This document shows positions 45,153-54,108 of a stretch of 64,000 bases of DNA, one piece after another (position 1 is the first letter of the stretch; each line of letters starts with the position of its first letter). The translations under genes were made by a program, and so were the position numbers. The stretch is from Ectothiorhodospiraceae bacterium (GTDB lineage: Bacteria; Pseudomonadota; Gammaproteobacteria; HK1): the NCBI GenBank assembly GCA_024234875.1, contig JACKNM010000013.1, positions 62,001 through 126,000 on the forward strand, read 5' to 3'. The notes under the pieces are model-generated. The model was not told the origin of the DNA and did not search any database. It was given only the letters and a program-made list of their open reading frames with translations.

Positions 45153-46462
45153 GACGCCGCCTCGTCCTCGGCCCGCCGACGCATGCGCTGACGCGCGGCG
45201 TGGTCGGCGTCGAGCCGGCCCAGATCGTCGATCGCGACCTTGCTGGTCCACTGACCGTCGGGGCGACGAGCGCGCTTGACGCGAAGCGACGCGCCGTCCA
45301 CCGACACCGTCGGCTCCTCGCGGGCGAGGACGCGGCGGGCGACGCGCTCGACCCGTACCCCGAGCGTGGTGGTCTCGGCGAGACAGCGGCGGACCAGGGC
45401 GTCCTCGGCCGCCGGCGCGGCGAGCACCTGGACGTGGACCGCGATGCGTCCCTTCTTGCCGGTCACCGGCCACTGCGAGACGTCGAGGCAGCCGGCGGTG
45501 GTGCGGATGCGGTCGAGCGCGAGCGCGAGATCCTCGCCGGTCTGGTCGTCGACCTCGAAGGCGAGACGCGAGACCGTGTCGGTGGCGATGGCGTCGGCAT
45601 CGGCTCCCGTCTCCAGCACCAGGGCGCGCAGGATGTTGCTCATCCCGGGGAAGACCTTGGTGCCGAAGCCGATGCCGCTCGCGCGCAACCGCATCGGGCC
45701 GGCGGCGGGCTCGAAGCGCGGCGCCAGATGACGGATGATCGCGGCCCCGGTCGGGGTCACGCGCTCGCCGGGGTGATCGTCGCGGACGAGCGTCATTCCC
45801 TCCATGAGCAGCGCGGTGGCGGGCGCCGGCACCGGTAGCCGGCCGTGGGCGGTGTGGACGTGCCCGCTACCCATCGGCAGGGGGCCGCTCGACCAGGTGG
45901 CGCCGTCGAGCCGGTCGGCGATCCAGGCGGCGCACACGACGTCCGCGATGGAGTCCCAGGCGCCGACCTCGTGGAAGGCGACCTCGGCCGGATCGACACC
46001 GTGGACCCGCCCCTCGGCCTCGGCCAGCAGGCGGAAGATGTCGATCGCCCGGCTCCGGCACCCGAGCGGCAGGTCGGCCGCCTCGAGGATGGCGCGCACC
46101 TCACGCCAGGTGCGGTGATGGTGGTGGTGCCCGTCGGCGCCGTGGTCGTGATGGTGATGGTCGTGCGCGTCGTCGTGGTGATGATGGTCGTGATCGTGAT
46201 GGTGGTGGTGATGCGCGTGCCGATGGTGGCCATCAGCGGGCTCCGACGCGCCTTCACCCTCGGGCCCCGGGATCACCACCAGACGAGAACCGGTCAACGT
46301 CTGGTCGTGGTGAGCACGCAGCTCGACCCGGGCGTAGCGGTCGATCCCGGCCCGCGCGAGCGCCGCCGGCAGCTCGGCCGCGAGCGCGGGGAATGCGTCG
46401 AGCAACGCGGCGGCGAACATGTCGCCGGCGACGCCACCGACCGGGTCCAGATGGATATGCAT
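45149..46462 (-). CDS. larC: Nickel insertion protein LarC (His-rich)
   Basis: 437 residues. LarC inserts nickel into the pincer cofactor in a CTP-dependent reaction (cyclometallase). N-terminal HIHLDPVGGVAGDMFAAALLDA and VHGVDPAEVAFHEVGAWDSIADV are family blocks. Residues 79-116 carry 25 His among Asp and Ala, probably a nickel store. LarC1 and LarC2 are fused in one frame, unlike the frameshifted Lactobacillus gene. The chosen ATG (46462) starts MHIHLD; ATG 46471 is the alternative. A TACAAT box overlaps 46470-46475, so the message may be leaderless. Confidence 0.95.
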   Translation of the reverse strand: MHIHLDPVGGVAGDMFAAALLDAFPALAAELPAALARAGIDRYARVELRAHHDQTLTGSRLVVIPGPEGEGASEPADGHHRHAHHHHHHDHDHHHHDDAHDHHHHDHGADGHHHHHRTWREVRAILEAADLPLGCRSRAIDIFRLLAEAEGRVHGVDPAEVAFHEVGAWDSIADVVCAAWIADRLDGATWSSGPLPMGSGHVHTAHGRLPVPAPATALLMEGMTLVRDDHPGERVTPTGAAIIRHLAPRFEPAAGPMRLRASGIGFGTKVFPGMSNILRALVLETGADADAIATDTVSRLAFEVDDQTGEDLALALDRIRTTAGCLDVSQWPVTGKKGRIAVHVQVLAAPAAEDALVRRCLAETTTLGVRVERVARRVLAREEPTVSVDGASLRVKRARRPDGQWTSKVAIDDLGRLDADHAARQRMRRRAEDEAAS

Positions 46463-46469
46463 GACCGGC

Positions 46470-46475
46470 ATTGTA
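46470..46475 (-). promoter_or_regulatory. Candidate -10 (TACAAT) of larC
   Basis: On the minus strand TACAAT spans 46475-46470. A transcription start ~7 nt downstream would fall at the ATG 46462. This would make the larCEB message leaderless; no Shine-Dalgarno was seen before either ATG. Confidence 0.4.
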
Positions 46476-46588
46476 GATGAGGGCGCGACGGGTGCGGATC
46501 GCGAGACGCGAGTCGACGTGGCGCCGATGATCGCGAGCGACGCGGCTCCGGCGCGCATCGACGCGGCGGCAGCGAGACGGGGGGCGAG

Positions 46589-47854
46589 GTGAGCGGGCAG
46601 CCGGGACTGATCCGGGTGATGGTGGTGGTCGGCGCCTACCTCGCCGCGGTCAACATCCACCGCAGCGGCGGCGCGGTGATCGCGAACGGTCTGGCCGATG
46701 CGCACGGCTTCAGCCCGGCCGATCTGGGCACCATCACCGGGGCGATGTTTCTCGCCGCGGCGGTCATGCAGATCCCGTTCGGGCTGCTCTACGACCGCTA
46801 CGGGCCGCGCCAAACCCTGGCCGGGATGGGTCTGATCGGCACCGTCGGCATCGTGATCTTCGCCCTCGGCGAGACCGTGCCGGCCCTGTTCCTCGGCCGC
46901 TTCCTGACTGGCGTCGGACAGGCCGGGGTGGTGACCGGGGTGTTCCTGCTCTCGATGGCGTGGGCGCGACCCGAGCGCACCGCCACCGTCGCCGCCACCA
47001 CCATCGGCGCCGCCGGCGGCGTCGGCGGGCTTCTAGCCACCACCCCGCTCGCGCTCGCCCTCACCCACCACGGTTTCGCCGTGACCTTCGGCATCATCGC
47101 CGCGCTCAACCTCGCGCTGGTGGCGCTGATCCAGGTCGCGGCGCGCGACGCGCCGGCCGCGGCCGAGACGCCCGACACCCCGCCACGTCGCCCGGAGACG
47201 CTCCGGCAGAGCCTGCGTGGACTGTGGTCGGTCGCGACCGACCGCCGGCTGTGGGGCATCTTCGCCATGGGGTCCTGCTTCGCCGCGCCGTACGCGGCCA
47301 TCGGCGGGCTGTGGGCCGGCCCCTACCTGGTCACCGTGCACCAGCTGTCCACCACCGAGGCGAGCTACGTCCTGCTCGCGATGACCGTGACCTACAACCT
47401 CGGCACCTTCCTCTACGGCCCGATGGACCGCGTCTTCGACTCGCGCAAGCGGGTGGTGCTCGGCGGCGCGTGGATCATGGCGGGGCTGCTCGGCGCGCTG
47501 GCCCTGCTGGACCCGGCGCCGATGCCGGTCGCGGTCGCGCTGCTGGTGGCGTTTCCGTTGTTCGCGTCGTACTTCGTCACCCTGGTCACCCACTGCCGCG
47601 CCTTCGTCCCGGCGAGCTTTGCCGGGCGGGCGGTCGCCTGCGTGAACCTCTTCGGAATCTCCGGGATCTTCGTCCTGCAGGCAGGGACCGGTGTGGTGAT
47701 CGAGGCGGTGGCCGACGCCGGCGCCGACCCCGCGCTCGGCTTCCGTCTCACCTTCGGCCTGGTGGCGGCGCTGCTGGTGGCGGTGTCGGTGCCCTATCTG
47801 GCCAGGGTCCCGGACGTGCGCCCGAGCGAGGCGGCCGGCCCCGCCGGGCGCTGA
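46589..47854 (+). CDS. MFS transporter (12-TM)
   Basis: 421 residues with ~12 hydrophobic helices. The MFS loop 2-3 motif is PFGLLYDRYGPRQTLAGMG and the loop 4 region is LGRFLTGVGQAGVVTGVFL. Likely a proton-coupled importer or exporter of an organic acid or drug-like compound, not assignable from sequence. Divergent from larC by 126 nt; the first codon is GTG with GGGGGGCGAG upstream. It may be linked to the Lar system as a hydroxy-acid transporter, an inference only. Confidence 0.88.
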   Translation: MSGQPGLIRVMVVVGAYLAAVNIHRSGGAVIANGLADAHGFSPADLGTITGAMFLAAAVMQIPFGLLYDRYGPRQTLAGMGLIGTVGIVIFALGETVPALFLGRFLTGVGQAGVVTGVFLLSMAWARPERTATVAATTIGAAGGVGGLLATTPLALALTHHGFAVTFGIIAALNLALVALIQVAARDAPAAAETPDTPPRRPETLRQSLRGLWSVATDRRLWGIFAMGSCFAAPYAAIGGLWAGPYLVTVHQLSTTEASYVLLAMTVTYNLGTFLYGPMDRVFDSRKRVVLGGAWIMAGLLGALALLDPAPMPVAVALLVAFPLFASYFVTLVTHCRAFVPASFAGRAVACVNLFGISGIFVLQAGTGVVIEAVADAGADPALGFRLTFGLVAALLVAVSVPYLARVPDVRPSEAAGPAGR

Positions 47855-47859
47855 CGCGG

Positions 47860-50800
47860 TCAGAAGCAGACGAGCGCGAATCCAGCCACGCCGTCCCCGG
47901 CCGGAAAGCACGTCTCGCGGTCGTCGAGCGTGTCGCAGACGTCCCCACGCCCGTCACCGTCGACGTCGGCCTGGCCGGTGTTGACCACCAGCGGACAGTT
48001 GTCGGCCGTGTCGGCGACGCCGTCGTCGTCGTCGTCCTCGTCGATGACCAGCGGCGACGCATCGCGCACCGCCTGCGAGGCGTCGGCGTTGTAGTCGTCC
48101 GGCATGCCGTCGCCGTCGGTGTCGACCGAGGCCGCGGGGTCGAGCGGGAAGGCGTCGGTGGCGTCGAGCACGCCGTCGAGGTCGGAGTCGAACCGCGCGT
48201 CGAGCACCAAGGTGTCGACCCGCGGGGTGCGCGCGGGCGAGCGCGACGCGAGCTCGACCTTCCAACCGAGCGCGCGCCGATAGTCGTAAGGACGGAACGG
48301 CACGCCCGGCCGCGCCAGAAACCATTCGCTGCCGGGAAACGACGTGGTGCTGAGCGACCAGTAGAGCGCGGCGTTCGGCGGCTCGCTGGTCTCGGCGGTC
48401 AGCACGACGCTGTGCAGGTTCGGCGGGAGGCCGAAGTTCCAGCGACCCTGTGCGGCGCCGCGCGCGGTGTCGAACGGGCGCGCGAGGTGGAGCCGCGCCA
48501 CGCCGTCGGCGCCGGCGGTGACCACGTCGGCCACGCCGTCGCGGTCGAGGTCACCGGTCGCGACGGCACGCGCCCCCGCGCCCGCCTCTGGCAGGTCGAC
48601 CGCCTCGACGCCCGCGAACGGCGCCGCGGTGCTGTTGTTGAGATAGAGACGCGTGGGCGCGCCGGCGTTGGTGGCGAGGAGGTCGAGGTCGCCGTCGAGG
48701 TCGACGTCGACGAGCGCGAGCCCGGTGGTCGGGTCGGCTGTGGAGCCGACGTCAACGCCCTGCGCGCCCGCGAACGGCGCCGTGCCGCCGCCGTTCAGAT
48801 ACAGCCGAATCGGCGCACCGTCGTTGCCGGCGACCAGGTCGAGGTCGCCGTCACCGTCGACGTCGCCCGCCGTGAGCGCGAGGGTGGGCACGGTGTCGTT
48901 GGAAAGCGCGGTGCCCGGCGCCGCGAACGGATCGGCGCCACCGTCGTTGCGGTGATAGAGGTTCGTCTCGCCGACACCGGCGCTGGCCGCGACGAGGTCG
49001 AGGTCGCCGTCGCGGTCGAGGTCGGCGAGCACCAGCGCGCGGGTGTGCCTGGCCGCGGTCCCGATGTCGACGCCGGCGCCCGCGAACGGGTCGCCCGAGC
49101 CGTCGTTGCGATGCAGGCGGCTCGGCGCGCCGTCGAGGCCGAGGATCAGGTCGAGATCGCCGTCGCCGTCGATGTCGCCCAGGACGGCGGAGGTCGCCGG
49201 CACCGAGCCGATCGGCGTCCCCGCGGCGGCGAAGGGGTCGGCGCCACCGGCATTGCGGTGGAATCGCGGCGCGACGGCCTCGCCGATGGTGACGAGGTCG
49301 AGGCGACCGTCACCGTCGACGTCCCCCGCGACCACCGCGAGCAAGGCGTCCTGACCGGTGCCGACCGCGCTCGCGGTGGCGGCACCGGCGATCGGCGCGA
49401 AACGGCCGTCGCCGCGGTGGAGGAGCGCGCCACCCTGGCCGACGGTCACGATGTCCGGTGCACCGTCGCGGTCGAGGTCCGCGACCGCCACCCCGCGCAC
49501 ACCGGCCGCACCGAGCGTGCCCGTCGCGATCCCGACGAAGGCCCGCCGCGCGCCCGCATTCAGGTACACCTCGTTGGAGACGCTGGCCGAGTCGCGCCCG
49601 ACGACCACGTCGAGATGGCCGTCGCGGTCGACGTCGATCAGCTCGACCGCGCGCACCGGGCCGGCATCGTCGACGATCGTCTGCGCGACCGCGCCGGCGA
49701 ACGGCTCCGGGCCACCGTTGCCCGGCAGGTTCACCAGCGGCCCGTCCGAGCGCGCGACGACCAGGTCGAGGTCGCCGTCGCGGTCGGTGTCACCGAGTCG
49801 CACCGCCACCAGATCCGCCACCTCGGTGGTGATCGCGACACCCACCGCCCCGGCGAACGGGTCCGGGCCCGCGCCGGCCGCGTACCAGCGCACCGCGCCG
49901 CCGTCCGCGTTGCCGGCGACGACGTCGAGTCGGCCGTCACGGTTCACGTCACCGACCGCGATGGATCGGGTCAGCTCGGCCTCGGGGCCGATGTCGGTGC
50001 CGACGACGCCGGCGAAGGGGTCGCCGGTACCGTTGTTCAGGTAGAGACGATTGCGCTGACCGGCATTGCCGGCGATGACGTCGAGCCGGCCGTCGCGGTT
50101 CACGTCGGCGAGCGCGATCGCGAGCGTGTCGTCGGTATCGATGCCGATGTCACGCCCGAGCGCGCCCGCGAAGGGAGTGGCGCCGCCGTCGTTCAGGTAC
50201 AGACGATTGCGGCCACCCTGCTCCACCGCCACCACGGCATCGAAATCGCCGTCACCGTCGACGTCGCCGAGCGCGATCGAGCGAGACAGGAGCACGTCGG
50301 CGCCGATGCCGAGCGGCGGCGCAGAATCGAACGGTGCGCCTGCGCCGTCGTTCGGATACCACGCGAGGCTCGGGCTCGCGCCGTAGCGCAGCACCACCAG
50401 GTCTGGCCTGCCGTCTTGGTCGAGATCCCCGAGCGCCAGGGCCGAGACCGGCCAGGCGTCACCGGCGAGATCGACGCCCGCCACCCCGGCGAACGGGTCC
50501 GTGCCCGGCTGGCCGGCAAACAGCCGCGAGCGTTGCGCGGAATGGTTGCCACTCACGACGTCGATGTCACCGTCGCCATCGACGTCGCCGGTCGCGAGCG
50601 CGATGGTGGCGCGGGCCGACGTGCCGATACTCGCGACCACCGCCCGCGTGAACGGGTTGTCGGTGCCATGGTTGAGGTAGACGCGATCCATCTCGGACCC
50701 GCCGGCGACCACGACATCCAGATCGCCGTCGCGGTCCAGGTCATCGAGCGCCACCGCGCGAGAATCGACGCCATCGACGGTCAGAACCTCGCCGACCGCC

Positions 50801-51681
50801 GACGCGAACGGCGCCGGCGTCCCGTCGTTGCGATAGAGCCGGTCCGGCCCGCCCGCGATGGCGGCCACCACGTCGAAATCGCCGTCGCCGTCGACGTCGC
50901 CGACCGCGACCGACACCGTGTCGAGGGCGTCGGTCCCGATCGCCGCGCCGGTCCCGGCGAAGACCGTGTTGCCTCCTTGATTCAGGAACAGGAGGTCCGG
51001 CAGCCCGAAGCGCCCGACCACCAGATCGACCCGGCCGTCGCCGTCCATGTCGCCGATCGCGATCGCGCGCGCATCGCCGAGCGCCGTGCCCACCTCGGTG
51101 CCGGCGGTGTGCGCGAACGGCGCGGCCGAGCCGTCGCCGAGGAAGACCCGCACCCCCTCGTCGGCGAGCACCACCAGATCCTCGTCTCCGTCGTCGTCGA
51201 GGTCCGCGAGCGCGAACGCCCGGGTCGCGAGGACGCCGCCGGTCAACGGCTCCGGCGTCGCCCCCGCGAACGGCGACGCGGTGCCATCGTTGCGGTAGAG
51301 GCGGTCGGGCGCATCGGCGTTGCCGACCAGGAGGTCGAGATCCCCGTCGCCATCGACGTCGAGAAGGGCGACCGCACGCGTGTCGTCGGTCTCGACACCG
51401 ACGTCGGTGCCGATGGTCGACGCCGACCAGCCCCCGCCGCTGTCGCCGACGTACAAGCGATTGCGCTGGCCACGATTCCCGGCCACCACATCGGGGCGAC
51501 CATCACCGTCGACGTCGCCCACCGCCAGCGCCACGGTGTCCATGACGTCGGTCGAGATCGGATGGACGAGAAACGCCAAGTCGAACAGGAAGATACCGGC
51601 GCTCAAATGCCAGCGCAGACCGCCACCTTCGACCGCCGCCACGAGGTCGGACTGACCATCCTGCGTCACGTCGGCGAGCAC
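47860..51681 (-). CDS. Giant FG-GAP/VCBS repeat protein with thrombospondin-type 3 tail
   Basis: 1273 residues in the open frame from the GTG at 51681. I count 21 repeats of the form 'L-D-D-D-G-D-D-V' spaced ~45-55 residues apart (examples VGDVDGDGRPDVV, LLDVDGDGDLDLL, TGDVDGDGDIDVV), a calcium-loop FG-GAP pattern. Twenty-one is three times seven, consistent with three seven-bladed propellers. The last ~110 residues add thrombospondin type 3-like calcium repeats (FDSDLDGVLDATDAF, TDGDGMPDDYNAD, DVDGDGRGDVCDTLDD). Predicted cell-surface or secreted adhesin. The true N-terminus lies upstream, out of frame (next entry). Confidence 0.88.
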   Translation of the reverse strand: MLADVTQDGQSDLVAAVEGGGLRWHLSAGIFLFDLAFLVHPISTDVMDTVALAVGDVDGDGRPDVVAGNRGQRNRLYVGDSGGGWSASTIGTDVGVETDDTRAVALLDVDGDGDLDLLVGNADAPDRLYRNDGTASPFAGATPEPLTGGVLATRAFALADLDDDGDEDLVVLADEGVRVFLGDGSAAPFAHTAGTEVGTALGDARAIAIGDMDGDGRVDLVVGRFGLPDLLFLNQGGNTVFAGTGAAIGTDALDTVSVAVGDVDGDGDFDVVAAIAGGPDRLYRNDGTPAPFASAVGEVLTVDGVDSRAVALDDLDRDGDLDVVVAGGSEMDRVYLNHGTDNPFTRAVVASIGTSARATIALATGDVDGDGDIDVVSGNHSAQRSRLFAGQPGTDPFAGVAGVDLAGDAWPVSALALGDLDQDGRPDLVVLRYGASPSLAWYPNDGAGAPFDSAPPLGIGADVLLSRSIALGDVDGDGDFDAVVAVEQGGRNRLYLNDGGATPFAGALGRDIGIDTDDTLAIALADVNRDGRLDVIAGNAGQRNRLYLNNGTGDPFAGVVGTDIGPEAELTRSIAVGDVNRDGRLDVVAGNADGGAVRWYAAGAGPDPFAGAVGVAITTEVADLVAVRLGDTDRDGDLDLVVARSDGPLVNLPGNGGPEPFAGAVAQTIVDDAGPVRAVELIDVDRDGHLDVVVGRDSASVSNEVYLNAGARRAFVGIATGTLGAAGVRGVAVADLDRDGAPDIVTVGQGGALLHRGDGRFAPIAGAATASAVGTGQDALLAVVAGDVDGDGRLDLVTIGEAVAPRFHRNAGGADPFAAAGTPIGSVPATSAVLGDIDGDGDLDLILGLDGAPSRLHRNDGSGDPFAGAGVDIGTAARHTRALVLADLDRDGDLDLVAASAGVGETNLYHRNDGGADPFAAPGTALSNDTVPTLALTAGDVDGDGDLDLVAGNDGAPIRLYLNGGGTAPFAGAQGVDVGSTADPTTGLALVDVDLDGDLDLLATNAGAPTRLYLNNSTAAPFAGVEAVDLPEAGAGARAVATGDLDRDGVADVVTAGADGVARLHLARPFDTARGAAQGRWNFGLPPNLHSVVLTAETSEPPNAALYWSLSTTSFPGSEWFLARPGVPFRPYDYRRALGWKVELASRSPARTPRVDTLVLDARFDSDLDGVLDATDAFPLDPAASVDTDGDGMPDDYNADASQAVRDASPLVIDEDDDDDGVADTADNCPLVVNTGQADVDGDGRGDVCDTLDDRETCFPAGDGVAGFALVCF

Positions 51682-51977
51682 GATCGCGCGCGCACCGGGC
51701 GGCCCCGCCGCACCGGCCCCTGCTCGGTTCCGACCCCGAGCGCGTCGTAGCGCAGGCGCCGCCAGGAAGCTCGAGCACCGGACCTGGGTCGACCAGGCGG
51801 CGGTGGTGGTGGGTGTCGAGCGACCGCTCGTGTCGGTGAAGGTCTCGACGAGGGTGAAGTCCGCGGCGAGCGCGACGGCGAGCCCGATTCCGACCGCCGC
51901 AAGACCGACCGCGGCGCGGGCGGTCCACCGGCCCGACCCCGATGCGCGCGCCGAGCGACTTCGCGTACTCGTTCCAT
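51682..51977 (-). other. Out-of-frame N-terminal part of the FG-GAP gene (probable frameshift)
   Basis: Reading back from 51681 in the same frame gives a hydrophobic signal-like core (AAVGLAAVGIGLAVALAA) and a DFTLVETFTDTSGRS beta start, but no ATG, GTG or TTG before the frame's stop. The nearest well-placed start, ATG 51977 with AGGAGGA upstream, lies in another frame. A single-base indel between 51977 and about 51920 would join them. Either a sequencing error, a real frameshift, or an unusual start codon. Confidence 0.55.
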
Positions 51978-52107
51978 GAGCCCGATTCCTCCTGAGGTCC
52001 GCTCTCGCCGTAGCTGGGCCTCGACGATCTGAGCCGCGAGGGGACCCGCGTCAAGAAAAACCTTGCGCACCGGAATCGACTTCCTGATGGCGACGGCCAC
52101 CCCGAGC

Positions 52108-52113
52108 TACACT
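52108..52113 (+). promoter_or_regulatory. Candidate -10 (TACACT) for the second MFS gene
   Basis: TACACT lies 28 nt before the ATG at 52141 in the divergent region with the FG-GAP gene. Confidence 0.3.
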
Positions 52114-52140
52114 GCGCCCTCCCCAACCGACGACCACCCG

Positions 52141-53364
52141 ATGTCCACCACCGAAGCCGCCATCGGCGCGCCTGCGAACGGCACCAAGGTGATCGGCCTC
52201 ATCAGCGCCGGTCACTTCTACAGCCACTTCTTCACCCTGCTGCTGCCGCCGCTGTTCCCGCTGCTGCACGGGGTCTACGGGGTGAGCTACACCGCGCTCG
52301 GGCTCGCGGTCAGCGTCTACAGCATCACCACCGGGCTGCTGCAGGCGCCCATGGGATTCATGGTCGACCGCCACGGGGCGCGGCGGATCCTGCTGGCCGG
52401 ACTGCTGGTGGAGTCGGTCGCGTTCGCGCTGATCGGGGTGTTTCCCGTCTACGGCGCGCTGGTCGCGCTGATGGCGGTCGCGGGCGCGGCGGATTCCGTC
52501 GTCCATCCGGCCGACTACACCATCCTCAGCGCCTCGGTCGACCGCGCGCGCATGGGCCGCGCGTTCTCCATCCACACCTTCGCGGGCTTCGCGGGCTCTG
52601 CCGTGGCGCCATTCACGGTGCTCGCGCTCACCGCCGCCTTCGGCTGGCAGGCCGCGCTCACCGCCTGTGGGCTGGCCGGGGTCGCGGTGGTCGGGGTGAT
52701 GTGGCTGCAATCGGATCTGCTGCGCGACCGCGAGACGGCGGAGGCGGATGCACGCGGGGCCCGCGCCGGCGGCGGCGGAGTGCGGCTCCTGCTCACCCTT
52801 CCCATCGTGATGGCGCTGCTGTTCTACGTCGGCATCTCGATCACCGGCCGCGGGGTGAGCGAGTTCGGCGTCACCTCGCTACACCTGCTCCACGGCATCG
52901 ACCTCACCCGCGCCGGCGCGGTGGTCTCGGCCTATCTGTTCTCGATGCCGATCGGGGTGCTGATCGGCGGGGTGATCGCGGACCGCGTGAGCCGGCACGA
53001 CGTGGTGGCGGCGTCATGCTTCGTGATCGTCGGCGGCTGTGTGATCGCCATCGGCTCGCTGGACCTCGACCTCACCGCGGTGATGGCGCTGCTTGTCGTC
53101 GCCGGGCTCGCCAACGGCATCGTGGCGCCGTCGCGCGACATGCTGGTCCGCCGTGTCACCCCACCCGGTCAGACCGGGAAGGTATTCGGCTTCGTCTCCA
53201 CCGGCTTCAACATCGGCGGCACGGTCGGCCCCGTGACCTATGGCTGGATCCTCGACCACGTCGACCCGCGCGCGGTGTTCTGGTTGGCCGGCACGATGGC
53301 GCTGCTGACCATGCTGACGGTGCTCGAGACCGGGCGGCGGGGGCGGTCAGCGGCGCCGGGCTGA
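52141..53364 (+). CDS. MFS transporter
   Basis: 407 residues, about 12 transmembrane segments. The loop 2-3 motif is QAPMGFMVDRHGARRILLAG and the second half begins after a short charged loop (DLLRDRETAEADARGARAGG). An ATG upstream at 52063 adds a non-hydrophobic extension and is less likely. Followed 4 nt later by the GST gene, so the two are probably cotranscribed; a role in exporting or importing a small organic compound is inferred. Confidence 0.88.
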   Translation: MSTTEAAIGAPANGTKVIGLISAGHFYSHFFTLLLPPLFPLLHGVYGVSYTALGLAVSVYSITTGLLQAPMGFMVDRHGARRILLAGLLVESVAFALIGVFPVYGALVALMAVAGAADSVVHPADYTILSASVDRARMGRAFSIHTFAGFAGSAVAPFTVLALTAAFGWQAALTACGLAGVAVVGVMWLQSDLLRDRETAEADARGARAGGGGVRLLLTLPIVMALLFYVGISITGRGVSEFGVTSLHLLHGIDLTRAGAVVSAYLFSMPIGVLIGGVIADRVSRHDVVAASCFVIVGGCVIAIGSLDLDLTAVMALLVVAGLANGIVAPSRDMLVRRVTPPGQTGKVFGFVSTGFNIGGTVGPVTYGWILDHVDPRAVFWLAGTMALLTMLTVLETGRRGRSAAPG

Positions 53365-53367
53365 GGG

Positions 53368-54018
53368 ATGTCGTACCTCCTCTACGGCTGCCGGCGCTCG
53401 GGGTCGCTCGCAGTGGAGCTCGCGCTGGCCGAGATCGGCGCACCCCACACCGTGCACGACGTCGACCTCGAGGCCGAGGCCCAACGCAGCGCCGACTACG
53501 CGGCGGTGAACCCCCGGCGCAAGGTCCCGGCGCTGGTGACACCGGCCGGTGAGACCCTGACCGAGTCGGCGGCGATCCTGCTCACCCTCGACGAGCGCCA
53601 CCCCGAGGCCGCGCTGCTGCCGGCGCGCGGATCGGCCGAGCGCGCGCAGGCATTACGAGCGCTGCTCCTCGTCGCCACCGAGATCTATCCGCTGGTCGAG
53701 ATCAACGACTATCCCGAGCGTTTCTCGCCACGTCCGGAGGACGCGCCCGCGGTGCGCGAGCGTGCCCGCGAGCACTGGCGCGAGCGCTGGCTGCTGGTCG
53801 AGGCGATGATTCGCGGCGAGCCCTTCCTGCTCCCGGGCGGCTTCTGCGTGGTCGACGCCTACATCGCGGTGGTGAGCCGGTGGGCACAGCAAGACGCCTG
53901 GCGCCGGCGTTACCTGCCGCGGGTCGAGCGCCTGACCGCGGCGGTCGCCGCGCGCCCGCGGTGCGCGCCGATCTGGCAACGCCATCGACCGGACGACACG
54001 CCCGCGCGATTCTCGTAG
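53368..54018 (+). CDS. Glutathione S-transferase family protein
   Basis: 216 residues with the GST layout. The N-terminal thioredoxin fold is YLLYGCRRSGSLAVELALAEIGAPHTVHDVD with VNPRRKVPALVTPAGETLTESAAI. The C-terminal helical domain includes FCVVDAYIAVVSRWA and RYLPRVERLTAAVAARPRCAPIWQRH. A Ser or Cys active site (SGS) near residues 11-13 suggests a beta or similar class, not certain. Cotranscribed with the MFS gene. Confidence 0.9.
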   Translation: MSYLLYGCRRSGSLAVELALAEIGAPHTVHDVDLEAEAQRSADYAAVNPRRKVPALVTPAGETLTESAAILLTLDERHPEAALLPARGSAERAQALRALLLVATEIYPLVEINDYPERFSPRPEDAPAVRERAREHWRERWLLVEAMIRGEPFLLPGGFCVVDAYIAVVSRWAQQDAWRRRYLPRVERLTAAVAARPRCAPIWQRHRPDDTPARFS

Positions 54019-54108
54019 CCCATACTGCGGCGGTCGAGCGCGTCGGGCCGACATCGTTACCGTGCACGGCCGCCGCCCACCGCCGCCCGAGAGTTCCAGG
54101 AGGTCGAG

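Noticed and set aside
45845..46480. Val/Met-rich plus-strand frame that looks like a membrane protein
   Set aside because: Antisense image of the His-rich LarC codons (CAC/CAT reads GTG/ATG on the other strand).
46960..51750. A 1596-residue open frame on the plus strand
   Set aside because: It is antisense to the FG-GAP repeats and the MFS gene, is Arg/Gly/Ala/Val-rich with no start context, and arises from the strong third-position GC bias.
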